Assembly (NCBI RefSeq): GCF_004209755.1 | Contig: NZ_CP035913.1 | Location: 4,278,001 to 4,342,000 of the forward strand | Length of the DNA: 64,000 bases | Direction of reading: 5' to 3' | From: Pseudoduganella lutea | GTDB lineage: Bacteria > Pseudomonadota > Gammaproteobacteria > Burkholderiales > Burkholderiaceae_D | Shown: piece by piece, positions 56,627 to 64,000 of the stretch | How the letters are laid out: each line of letters begins with the position of its first letter | Position numbering within the stretch: position 1 is the stretch's first letter | The notes under the pieces: model-generated | The model's input: only the letters and a program-made list of their open reading frames with translations | What the model was told of the DNA's origin: nothing | Database searches by the model: none | Translations under genes and position numbers: made by a program

Positions 56627-58489
56627 ATGCCAACCTACCGTTCATATACCACCACCCAGGGCCGCAACATGGCGGGCGCACGCGCGCTGTGGCGCGCCAC
56701 CGGCATGAAGGATGGCGATTTCTCCAAGCCGATCATTGCCGTCGTCAACTCGTTCACGCAGTTCGTGCCGGGCCACGTGCACCTGAAGGACCTGGGCCAG
56801 ATGGTGGCCCGCGAAATCGAGGCATCCGGCGGCGTGGCCAAGGAATTCAACACGATCGCCGTCGACGACGGCATCGCGATGGGCCATGGCGGCATGCTGT
56901 ACTCGCTGCCGTCGCGCGACCTGATCGCCGACTCCGTCGAATACATGGTCAACGCGCACTGCGCCGACGCGATGGTGTGCATCTCGAACTGCGACAAGAT
57001 CACCCCGGGCATGCTGATGGCCGCGATGCGCCTGAATATCCCGACCATCTTCGTGTCCGGCGGGCCGATGGAAGCGGGCAAGGTGATCAAGGTCGTCAAC
57101 AACGACAGGAAGATCATCAAGCTGGACCTCGTGGATGCGATGATCAAGGCCGGCGACGCCACCGTGTCCGATGCGGACGTGGCGGAAATCGAGCGCTCCG
57201 CCTGCCCGACCTGCGGCTCCTGCTCCGGCATGTTCACGGCGAACTCGATGAACTGCCTGACCGAGGCGCTGGGCCTGTCGCTGCCGGGTAACGGCACCAT
57301 CCTGGCCACGCACTCGGACCGGAAGGAACTGTTCCTGCGCGCCGGCCGCATGATCGTCGAGATCACCAAGCGCCACTACGAGCAGGACGACTACTCGGTC
57401 CTGCCGCGCAATATCGCCAGCAAGGCCGCATGGGAAAACGCCATGGCGCTGGACGTGTCGATGGGCGGCTCCACCAACACCGTGCTGCACCTGCTGGCCG
57501 CCGCGCACGAAGCGGAAGTGTCGTTCACGATGGCCGACATCGACCGCATCTCGCGCAACGTGCCATGCCTGTGCAAGGTCGCGCCGATGACGGACAAGTA
57601 CCACATCGAGGACGTGCACCGCGCCGGCGGCATCATTGCGATCCTGGGCGAGCTGGCGCGTGCCGGCCTGCTCGATACATCGCTGCCGACCGTGCACTCG
57701 AAAACGCTGGGCGAGGCGATCGAGAAATACGACATCAAGCGCAGCGATGACCAGGCGGTACATCAATTGTTCCGCGCCGCGCCGGGCGGCGTGCCCACGC
57801 AGACGGCGTTCTCGCAATCGGAACGCTTCGAGGCCAACGACCTCGATCGCACGGCCGGCTGCATCCGCGACCGCGAGCACGCCTATTCGCAGGATGGCGG
57901 CCTGGCCGTCCTGTACGGCAATATCGCCGAGAAGGGCTGCATCGTGAAGACGGCCGGCGTCGATGAAAGCATCCTGAAATTCTCCGGCAAGGCGCGCGTG
58001 TTCGAAAGCCAGGACGCGGCGGTGGAAGGCATCCTCGGCGATACCGTGCACGCGGGCGACGTGGTCATCATCCGCTACGAAGGCCCGAAGGGCGGCCCGG
58101 GCATGCAGGAAATGCTGTACCCCACGTCGTACATCAAGTCGAAGGGCCTCGGCAAGGCGTGCGCACTGTTCACGGACGGCCGCTTCTCCGGCGGTTCCTC
58201 CGGCCTCGTGATCGGCCATGCTTCGCCGGAAGCGGCCGAAGGCGGCGCGATCGGCCTGGTGGAAGAGGGCGACATGATCGACATCGACATCCCGAACCGC
58301 ACGATCAACCTGCGCGTGACGACCGAGGAACTGGCGCACCGCCGCGCCAAGATGGAAGACCTGGGCGCCGCCGCATGGCATCCGGTCAACCGCGAGCGCG
58401 CTGTCTCGCAGGCGCTGCGCGCCTACGCCGCGCTGACCACCTCCGCCGACCGCGGCGCCGTGCGCGACCTGTCGCAGCTGAAGCGGTAA
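56627..58489 (+). CDS. ilvD: Dihydroxy-acid dehydratase
   Basis: 620 residues, the length of the E. coli-type enzyme. Iron-sulfur cysteines in [10 protein letters not shown] (~122) and [17 protein letters not shown] (~195-211), active-site region [19 protein letters not shown] near 520. Dehydrates dihydroxy acids in valine and isoleucine synthesis. ATG after GAGGAGAC. A BIME-like repeat pair follows. Confidence 0.98.
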   Translation: MPTYRSYTTTQGRNMAGARALWRATGMKDGDFSKPIIAVVNSFTQFVPGHVHLKDLGQMVAREIEASGGVAKEFNTIAVDDGIAMGHGGMLYSLPSRDLIADSVEYMVNAHCADAMVCISNCDKITPGMLMAAMRLNIPTIFVSGGPMEAGKVIKVVNNDRKIIKLDLVDAMIKAGDATVSDADVAEIERSACPTCGSCSGMFTANSMNCLTEALGLSLPGNGTILATHSDRKELFLRAGRMIVEITKRHYEQDDYSVLPRNIASKAAWENAMALDVSMGGSTNTVLHLLAAAHEAEVSFTMADIDRISRNVPCLCKVAPMTDKYHIEDVHRAGGIIAILGELARAGLLDTSLPTVHSKTLGEAIEKYDIKRSDDQAVHQLFRAAPGGVPTQTAFSQSERFEANDLDRTAGCIRDREHAYSQDGGLAVLYGNIAEKGCIVKTAGVDESILKFSGKARVFESQDAAVEGILGDTVHAGDVVIIRYEGPKGGPGMQEMLYPTSYIKSKGLGKACALFTDGRFSGGSSGLVIGHASPEAAEGGAIGLVEEGDMIDIDIPNRTINLRVTTEELAHRRAKMEDLGAAAWHPVNRERAVSQALRAYAALTTSADRGAVRDLSQLKR

Positions 58490-58500
58490 CAGCAACGGCC

Positions 58501-58609
58501 GGGCTCGTGTCCACCTTGGGGTCAACCCCAAAATCGGACACGAGCCCGACAATTATCCGGATGAGCTCGTGTCCGAAAAAAGGCCTGACCCCAAGGTGGA
58601 CACGAACTC
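58501..58609. repeat. Family B repeat: inverted pair of hairpins (BIME-like), copy 2
   Basis: Hairpin 1 58501-58547 (GGGCTCGTGTCC ... GGACACGAGCCC, perfect 12-bp arms, nested GGGGT/ACCCC) and hairpin 2 58563-58609 (GAGCTCGTGTCC ... GGACACGAACTC). Reading hairpin 2 on the other strand reproduces hairpin 1, including ACCTTGGGGTCA. The unit matches the one at 44.3 kb. It lies between the convergent ilvD and small-Trp-protein stops. Confidence 0.88.
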
Positions 58610-58621
58610 AACTGCACTAGA

Positions 58622-58852
58622 TTACTTTTTCCTCGATGCGCCGAAGCGATCGGTGACCCGGTCCTTGCGTCGCTTCGCATCCACGTCGTGCGCCTTGCGT
58701 TTGTCCAGCCCCAGCATCGGTTCGACGAACTCGAACCAGACGAAGGCGGCCACCATCGATCCCGCGATCCACCACCACGACAGGTCGGCAAAGCGCCATA
58801 CTTCGAAAAAGCGCAGTATGCAAAGTGCAAGGATGGCAAGGATGATCGGCAT
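58622..58852 (-). CDS. Small Trp-rich membrane protein (TIGR04438-like)
   Basis: 76 residues: a first helix (IILAILALCILRFFEVW), a Trp-rich turn (ADLSWWWIAGSMVAAFVWFEF) and a basic tail (KRKAHDVDAKRRKDRVTDRF). Fits the small Trp-rich protein family of betaproteobacteria, function unknown. GGAG before ATG 58852. Confidence 0.82.
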   Translation of the reverse strand: MPIILAILALCILRFFEVWRFADLSWWWIAGSMVAAFVWFEFVEPMLGLDKRKAHDVDAKRRKDRVTDRFGASRKK

Positions 58853-59040
58853 GGCGGGCTCCGGTAAGCTGTCCATGGTACTTACAAAATTTACGTATTG
58901 CAACAATTGGAGGTCAACGGACTGCCCGGGCGCCCCGTTGTGTCGATAGACGCTATACGTACCCCGCCATACGTACTCGCTGATGCGAAACGCGTTAGAA
59001 TCACCGCGGGTTTAATGTAGAGAAATCGTTGGAGAAATCG

Positions 59041-59352
59041 ATGAAACGTTTCGTGATGGGTGCAATGGTAGTGGGCGCGGCGTTCGTGTCGCAGTCAGCA
59101 ATGGCGAGCGCCGATCTGGCGAAGGCAAAGAACTGCATGGCTTGCCACGCTGTTGCGAACAAGCTGGTGGGACCGGCCTACAAGGACGTGGCCGCCAAAT
59201 ATGCGGGCCAGAAGGATGCCGAAGCCAAGCTGGTGGGTAAGGTAATCAAGGGCGGCGTGGGCACGTGGGGCGCGATCCCGATGCCGGCCAACCCGCAGGT
59301 GAGCGAAGCGGATGCGAAAACGCTCGTCAAATGGATCCTGGCGCAGAAGTAA
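59041..59352 (+). CDS. Periplasmic class I c-type cytochrome (c551/c552-like)
   Basis: 103 residues. Signal peptide (GAMVVGAAFVSQSAMA), heme site CMACH (~32), probable axial Met in AIPMPANPQV (~81). Carries electrons in the periplasm to a terminal oxidase or peroxidase. GGAGAAATCG precedes ATG. Followed by a strong terminator. Confidence 0.95.
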   Translation: MKRFVMGAMVVGAAFVSQSAMASADLAKAKNCMACHAVANKLVGPAYKDVAAKYAGQKDAEAKLVGKVIKGGVGTWGAIPMPANPQVSEADAKTLVKWILAQK

Positions 59353-59370
59353 TCTTCCGCGCCATGTAGA

Positions 59371-59396
59371 AAAACCGGGCAACGCCCGGTTTTTTA
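59371..59396 (+). terminator. Terminator of the cytochrome c gene
   Basis: AAAACCGGGC-AAC-GCCCGGTTTT then further T's. Confidence 0.92.
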
Positions 59397-59442
59397 TTGC
59401 CGCGCATTATTGCCGCGCATTATTCCCACATATCGTTGCTGT

Positions 59443-60573
59443 TTACTTCACGACTTCGATCAGCGTCTTCTTCCCGCCACGGAACGTGAACAGCGTCAAC
59501 GCGCCATCCTTGATGTCGCCAAAAGCATCGAACGCGATCGTGCCGGTGATGCCGGGGTAGCTGACTTTCGCCAGGCTCGGCAGGTACTTCTTCGGATCGG
59601 CCGATTTGGCCGTCGCCATGGCGGTTGCCATCGCCATCACCGCGTCATACGAATACGGCGCGTAGATCTGCAACTCCTGCCCGTAGCGTTTCCTGTAGCG
59701 GCCGGCGAATTCCTCCATCTTCTTTTGCTGTACAGGCGTCACGCCGCCGGCTTCGGCGCACACGATCGCATCGTCGCCGGCCGTGGGGCCGGCCAGTTTC
59801 GGCATCGCTTCCGTGCAGATGCCGTCGCCGCCCATCAGCTTCGTCCTGATGCCGAGCGCCTTCATCTGGCGCAGCAGCGGGCCGCCCACCGAGTCCATGC
59901 CGCCGAAGAACACCAGGTCCGGGTTTTTCGACCGGATGCTGGTGAGGATGGCGTTGAAGTCGGTGGCCTTGTCGGTGGTGAACTGCTTGTCGACGATCTG
60001 CGCGCCTTTCGCGGCCTTGACGAACTCGGTCGCCACGCCCATGCCATAGGCGGTGCGGTCGTCGATCACGGCGATCCGCTTCGCGCCCAGCTTCTGCACC
60101 GCGTACTTGCCCAGCGTGCCGCCCAGCTTCAGGTCGTTGGCAACGACACGGAAGGTGGTGTTGAACTTCTGGCGCGTATAGACGGGGCTGGTGGCCGAGG
60201 CGGAAATCTGCGGGATCCCCGCGTTGTAGTAGATGCGCGAGGCGGGGATCGACGTGCCCGAGGTCTGGTGGCCGATCACGCCGTTGACCTTCTGGTCCGC
60301 CAGCTTCTGGGCGGCGGCCGTGGCCTGCTTCGGTTCGGCGCCATCATCCTCGGCCATCAGCACGAACTTGACGGGCTTGCCGTCGATCTTGAAACCCTTG
60401 GCGTTCAAGTCTTCCACGGCCAGGCGCGCGCCATTCGACGTATCCGTGCCCAGGTGCGCGGACTGGCCCGACAGCGGGCCCACGTAGCCGATCTTGACCA
60501 CTTCCTGCGCCATCGCGCCGCCGGTGGCAAGCAGCGTGGCGCCGATGGCGAGGGAAATCAGCTTCTGTTGCAT
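59443..60573 (-). CDS. Branched-chain amino-acid ABC substrate-binding protein (copy 2)
   Basis: 376 residues with signal peptide (LAIGATLLATGGAMAQ) and the LivJ/LivK fold: VVKIGYVGPLSGQSAHLG, GHQTSGTSIPASRIYYNAG, FRVVANDLKLGG, VIDDRTAYGMG. Paralogue of the gene immediately upstream and surely its tandem duplicate. No permease or ATPase genes lie within the window, so it must share a transporter encoded elsewhere. Confidence 0.94.
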   Translation of the reverse strand: MQQKLISLAIGATLLATGGAMAQEVVKIGYVGPLSGQSAHLGTDTSNGARLAVEDLNAKGFKIDGKPVKFVLMAEDDGAEPKQATAAAQKLADQKVNGVIGHQTSGTSIPASRIYYNAGIPQISASATSPVYTRQKFNTTFRVVANDLKLGGTLGKYAVQKLGAKRIAVIDDRTAYGMGVATEFVKAAKGAQIVDKQFTTDKATDFNAILTSIRSKNPDLVFFGGMDSVGGPLLRQMKALGIRTKLMGGDGICTEAMPKLAGPTAGDDAIVCAEAGGVTPVQQKKMEEFAGRYRKRYGQELQIYAPYSYDAVMAMATAMATAKSADPKKYLPSLAKVSYPGITGTIAFDAFGDIKDGALTLFTFRGGKKTLIEVVK

Positions 60574-60620
60574 ATGCGTTTTACTCCAATACTTATGCGA
60601 CCACCTCATAAGGGTCGCTG

Positions 60621-60652
60621 AAAAAACAAAAGGCCGCCCATGATGGACGGCC
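60621..60652 (-). terminator. Terminator between the two binding-protein genes
   Basis: Minus strand GGCCGTCCA-TCA-TGGGCGGCC then TTTTGTTTTTT, placed after the first copy; it shows the copies are expressed at least partly separately. Confidence 0.85.
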
Positions 60653-60681
60653 ACTCGGGTGTCTCCCGTTTTTTGTCCTTG

Positions 60682-61818
60682 TTACCTGACGACTTCCATC
60701 CGCGTCTTCTTGCCGCCCGTGTAGGTGAACAGCGTCAGCGAGCCATCGTTGATGTCGCCGAACTGGTCGAACGTGATCAGTCCCGTCACGCCCTGGTACT
60801 TCACCTTCTTCAGGAACGGCAGGTATTTCTTCGGATCGCTCGAGCCGGCATCCTGCATCGCCTGGGCCAGCGTCATCACCGAATCGTACACGTACGGCGC
60901 ATACAGCTGCACTTCCTGGTTGTATGCCTTCTTGTAGCGGGCGCGGAAGTCGTCCATGTTCTTCTGCAGTTCGGGTGGCACGCCGCCCGCTTCGGCGCAG
61001 GTCACCACGCCATCGGCCGCGGCGGTGCCGGCCAGGCGCGGCAGCGCATCCGTGCACACGCCGTCGCCGCCCATGAATTTCGCCTTGATGCCCAGCGCCT
61101 TCATCTGGCGCAGCAGCGGGCCGCCCACCGCATCCATGCCGCCGAAGAACACCAGGTCCGGATTCTTCGCCTTGATGCTGGTGAGGATCGCGTTGAAGTC
61201 GGTGGCCTTGTCGTTCGTGAACTGCTTGTCGACGATCTGCGCGCCCTTGGCACCCTTGATGAACTCGGTCGCCACGCCCATGCCGTAAGCGGTGCGGTCA
61301 TCGATCACGGCGATCTTCTTCGCGCCCAGCTTGTCGACGGCGTACTTGCCCAGCGTGCCGCCCAGCTTGGCGTCGTTGGCGACCACGCGGAACGTGGTGT
61401 TGAACTTCTGCTTGGTATAGACGGGATTCGTGGAGGCCGGCGAAACCTGCGGGATACCGGCATTGTAATAGATGCGCGACGCCGGCACCGTGGTGCCCGA
61501 ATTCAGGTGGCCGACCACGCCGTTGACCTTGGCATCGACCAGCTTCTGGGCCACGGTGGTGCCCTGTTTCGGATCGGCGCCGTCGTCTTCCAGCACGAGC
61601 ACGAACTTCACGGGCTTGCCACCGATCTTGATGCCCTTGGCATTCAGGTCGCTGATGGCCATGTTGGCGCCATTCTCGTTGTCCTTGCCCAGGTGGGACT
61701 GGGCGCCGGAGACCGGACCCACGTGGCCGATCTTGACGATCTCCTGGGCGCCGGCCGATACCGTGGCGCCAGCGCCGAAGGCGAGGGCAATGGCAACTGC
61801 GATGAATTTCGTCTGCAT
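60682..61818 (-). CDS. Branched-chain amino-acid ABC substrate-binding protein (copy 1)
   Basis: 378 residues. Signal peptide (AVAIALAFGAGATVSAGA), LivJ-like fold. Large blocks are shared with copy 2, for example KQKFNTTFRVVAND without change apart from the first residue. ATG follows GGAGAGACGAG. Differences cluster near the ligand-pocket segments early in the protein (GHLNSGTTVPAS versus GHQTSGTSIPAS), so ligand preference may have shifted. Confidence 0.94.
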   Translation of the reverse strand: MQTKFIAVAIALAFGAGATVSAGAQEIVKIGHVGPVSGAQSHLGKDNENGANMAISDLNAKGIKIGGKPVKFVLVLEDDGADPKQGTTVAQKLVDAKVNGVVGHLNSGTTVPASRIYYNAGIPQVSPASTNPVYTKQKFNTTFRVVANDAKLGGTLGKYAVDKLGAKKIAVIDDRTAYGMGVATEFIKGAKGAQIVDKQFTNDKATDFNAILTSIKAKNPDLVFFGGMDAVGGPLLRQMKALGIKAKFMGGDGVCTDALPRLAGTAAADGVVTCAEAGGVPPELQKNMDDFRARYKKAYNQEVQLYAPYVYDSVMTLAQAMQDAGSSDPKKYLPFLKKVKYQGVTGLITFDQFGDINDGSLTLFTYTGGKKTRMEVVR

Positions 61819-61979
61819 ACTCGTCTCTCCAATGAAAGTAATGGATGCCTCGTGGGCATCATCTTGCGTGAAGGTACAACAAATTTTTCGATTGGCAAAG
61901 GCGCAAATGCCGATTGTTGCCGCATGCACCGGCAGGGGGCGCGGATGCACCGGCCGGGGTCGCGCTTTTTACTCCCTGC

Positions 61980-62495
61980 TCACCCTTTCGGTGCCCGCCG
62001 CCTGGCAAGTTCGTCCTGCACGGCGGCACTGACCACTTTCGTGACCGAGTCGCCAAGGCCGGCCCTGAGGTCGGCGGCCAGGTGCCGCAGAAGCTGTTCG
62101 ACGCGCTCGGTCACCAGCGCGTCGACACGGGGCATCAGCTGCTCCAGGATGCGTTCGGTGATCGCGTGTTCGAGTGCTGTGAAGTCGGGGGCGGCCTGTT
62201 CGACGGGCTCAATGGGCTCAACGGGCTCGACATGTTCGATGGGCGCCACAGTGATCGGCGGTTCATCCGGTTCGTCCGCTTCGGCAGGCACGACCAGGTC
62301 GATGTGCGGAGCCGGTGCGGTCTCGATGACAGGTACAGGCGCGGTTATCGCTGTCCCGGTGCGCCAGACGGCCGGCTTCATCACCGCGGACGCGGCAGCA
62401 GGGGCGGGAGCGGGCACGGCGTCAGGCAACGCAACCTCCTGCAGCACTTCGGTGAGTACGGGAATGCCGGCATCGAATGGGGCTGATGTGCTCAT
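61980..62495 (-). CDS. Ala/Pro-rich protein paired with holC (DUF2486-like)
   Basis: 171 residues. Low-complexity Pro/Glu/Val first part (PIEHVEPVEPIEPVEQ) and a helical C-terminal segment (LEHAITERILEQLMPRVDAL then VTERVEQLLRHLAADL). The gene just after holC in Burkholderia relatives encodes a similar protein of unknown function (DUF2486), which I think this is. Starts 22 bases after holC. Confidence 0.72.
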   Translation of the reverse strand: MSTSAPFDAGIPVLTEVLQEVALPDAVPAPAPAAASAVMKPAVWRTGTAITAPVPVIETAPAPHIDLVVPAEADEPDEPPITVAPIEHVEPVEPIEPVEQAAPDFTALEHAITERILEQLMPRVDALVTERVEQLLRHLAADLRAGLGDSVTKVVSAAVQDELARRRAPKG

Positions 62496-62517
62496 GCTGC
62501 CTGCCTGTGATGCGTGC

Positions 62518-62961
62518 TCATGATTTACCCACGCTGAGGTGCTCCGGCTTGAAATCCTGACGCTTGTAGGCAACGAAACGGATGCGGCCCGCGGCTGCAT
62601 CGGCCTCTTCCGTGGACACCACTTCGATCAGGCGGGGAAAGGCCTCGAACTGCGCCGGCGCGCGCTGCGCCAGGTTGATCAGCAGGTCGGCCTGCGGCAG
62701 CTCCACGTCGTCGCTGTCGGCCAGCACGATCGGCGTATCCGGCGCCAGCGGGTCGTTCGCATGCACGTGCGGCAGGAAATCGACATCCGACACGGCCCAC
62801 AGCGCCGCATCGAAGCGGGCCAGCTGGTCGCTGTCTTCCGTCATCACGACGATGCGGTTCTTTGCACCCGACGTGCTTGCAGCATTGTAGGCCTTGCGCA
62901 CCAGGCGGCACGCGTAGGCGATCTTGTCGGGAACGTTGGTGTGAAAATCGATGCGGGTCAT
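62518..62961 (-). CDS. holC: DNA polymerase III chi subunit
   Basis: 147 residues: MTRIDFHTNVPDKIAYACRL, VVMTEDSDQLARFDAALWAV, FLPHV and PIVLADSDDVELP are HolC hallmarks. Links the clamp loader to single-strand binding protein. In relatives pepA usually stands upstream; here an IS110 transposase is met instead. Confidence 0.95.
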   Translation of the reverse strand: MTRIDFHTNVPDKIAYACRLVRKAYNAASTSGAKNRIVVMTEDSDQLARFDAALWAVSDVDFLPHVHANDPLAPDTPIVLADSDDVELPQADLLINLAQRAPAQFEAFPRLIEVVSTEEADAAAGRIRFVAYKRQDFKPEHLSVGKS

Positions 62962-63009
62962 GGGCGCTATTGTAGCGCGGCGGGAAATGCAAACCCAGAA
63001 GCAAAACCT

Positions 63010-63033
63010 GGGGTCAGACCCAGGTCTGACCCC
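63010..63033. repeat. Perfect 11-bp-arm palindrome
   Basis: GGGGTCAGACC-CA-GGTCTGACCCC, between holC and the IS110 gene. Related in style to the families A and B palindromes (GGGTCA/TGACCC) but a third variant. Confidence 0.8.
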
Positions 63034-63079
63034 GGCATGTGCCGTTGGGGTGAAAGCAGGCGCGAAAACCAATGGGATG

Positions 63080-63158
63080 GACGCCCCCACCCTAAAACGG
63101 CATCAATGTGCCAAAGTGGAGTTGTCGAGAAACCACTTAACTAGAGGGGGGCGTCACC
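63080..63158 (+). mobile_element. Probable left-end noncoding part of an IS110-family element
   Basis: GACGCCCCC (63080-63088) and GGGGGCGTC (63147-63155) are inverted 58 bases apart, just before the transposase ATG. In IS110-group elements this upstream segment carries the bridge RNA. The true boundary with host DNA cannot be fixed from one end. Confidence 0.45.
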
Positions 63159-64000
63159 ATGAAGATTACGGTATGCGGTGTTGATTTGGCAAAGGAAGTT
63201 TTCCAATTCCACGGTGTGAATGCGGCTGGCAAGGTGGAGAAGCGTATCCAGCTGAGGCGTGGCAAGGTAATGGAATTTTTCGCCAACATGGCACCGTGCC
63301 TGATCGGGATGGAGGCATGTGGGAGCGCGCATTACTGGGCGCGGCAGTTACAAAGCCTGGGGCACACGGTCAAGCTGATAGCTCCGCAGTTCGTCAAGCC
63401 GTACGTGAAGACCAACAAGCACGATGCAGCAGATGCAGAAGCGATCTGCGAAGCAGTACAACGACCAAGCATGCGTTTCGTGCCGATCAAGAATATCGAA
63501 CAGCAGGCGATCCTTGCTGTCCACACGGCCCGGGCAGGATTCGTCAAGCAGCGCACGGCGCAGGCTAATCAGATTCGCGGGCTATTGGCGGAGTTTGGAT
63601 TGATCGTGCCAAAGGGCCTGGCCCTGCTTAAGGAGCGGGTGCCGACATTGCTCGATGAAGCGAAGGATGAACTGCCCGGCGCGTTCCGCCAGACCATCCT
63701 CGAACTTCTTGATCACTTGAACGTATTGGACAAGCGAGTTAAGCAATTCGAGCTGGAGATCCAGAATTGGCATCGCTCGAATTCGATGTCTCAGCGACTA
63801 GAGAAGATACCGGGCATTGGTCCGATTACAGCGAGCGCATTGGTGGCAGCGATCGGTAACGCCAAGCACTTCGCCAACGGCCGACAGCTCGCTGCATGGC
63901 TTGGCCTGGTGCCGAAACAGCATTCAACGGGCGGCCGAACCAACCTTCTTGGCATCAGCAAACGAGGCGATACGTATCTGCGCACGTTGCTCATTCATGG
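63159..64000 (+). mobile_element. IS110-family transposase (3' end outside window)
   Basis: About 280 residues are visible. N-terminal RuvC-like DEDD domain: VCGVDLAKEVFQFHG, GMEACGSAHYWARQL, NKHDAADAEAICEA. Then a coiled-coil stretch and the C-terminal transposase_20 domain (EKIPGIGPITASALVAAIG, AAWLGLVPKQHSTGG), whose catalytic Ser would lie near or past the edge. Such enzymes use a bridge RNA to choose target and donor DNA. GGGGGG precedes the ATG. Lower GC than neighbours, as expected for a mobile gene. Confidence 0.93.

Overview
The window looks like chromosome from a high-GC betaproteobacterium of the Oxalobacteraceae, probably the Massilia/Pseudoduganella group (inference from gene content, not a database result). 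Pointers are a phasin, a zapA - 6S RNA - EVE - lgt - LysR/ilvD neighbourhood, a glucokinase fused to an RpiR regulator, a small Trp-rich protein, holC beside an Ala/Pro-rich partner, and many intergenic palindromic repeats. No rRNA, tRNA or CRISPR array was found.

Layout. 1-4.8 kb: the end of a large tubulin-like protein with a GYF-type tail, a zinc-ribbon membrane protein immediately after it, and a small amphipathic-helix lipoprotein. 4.9-13.4 kb: a TPR/GGDEF diguanylate cyclase, a heterodimeric ABC exporter (SmdA/SmdB type), a long repeat-tailed phasin and cytosine deaminase. 13.4-44 kb: a large alpha-glucan (starch, glycogen, maltodextrin) region. It holds an outer-membrane TonB receptor, a SusA-like GH13, a glycosidase/beta-sandwich/esterase fusion, a GH31 transglucosylase-like enzyme, a sugar MFS importer, phosphoglucomutase, a periplasmic alpha-amylase, a pullulanase, a chemoreceptor, an alpha-glucosidase and Glk-RpiR. 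A siderophore receptor, an M2 peptidase and a POT peptide transporter are interspersed. 44-50.5 kb: a PadR regulator with its MFS efflux pump, hypothetical genes, a GST and a PoxB-like ThDP enzyme. 50.8-64 kb: housekeeping genes (groES-groEL with CIRCE, zapA, 6S RNA, lgt, ilvD, cytochrome c, two tandem amino-acid binding proteins, holC), ending in an IS110-family transposase cut by the window edge.

How it fits together. The glucan genes describe one route. Polymer is trimmed outside or in the periplasm, oligomers enter through the TonB receptor, maltose-size sugars cross the inner membrane by the MFS carrier, and alpha-glucosidase, glucokinase and phosphoglucomutase handle the products. The most interesting signal is a recurrent operator, TGTAGT-N3-ACTACA. 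It sits in front of the amylase/TonB-receptor divergent promoter, the sugar MFS gene and the alpha-glucosidase gene, and a 25-bp palindrome built from the same half-site precedes the pullulanase. The Glk-RpiR (HexR-like) protein encoded in the same region is a candidate, unproven, reader of this operator. A second theme is at least two families of intergenic palindromes, one arranged as inverted hairpin pairs like BIMEs.
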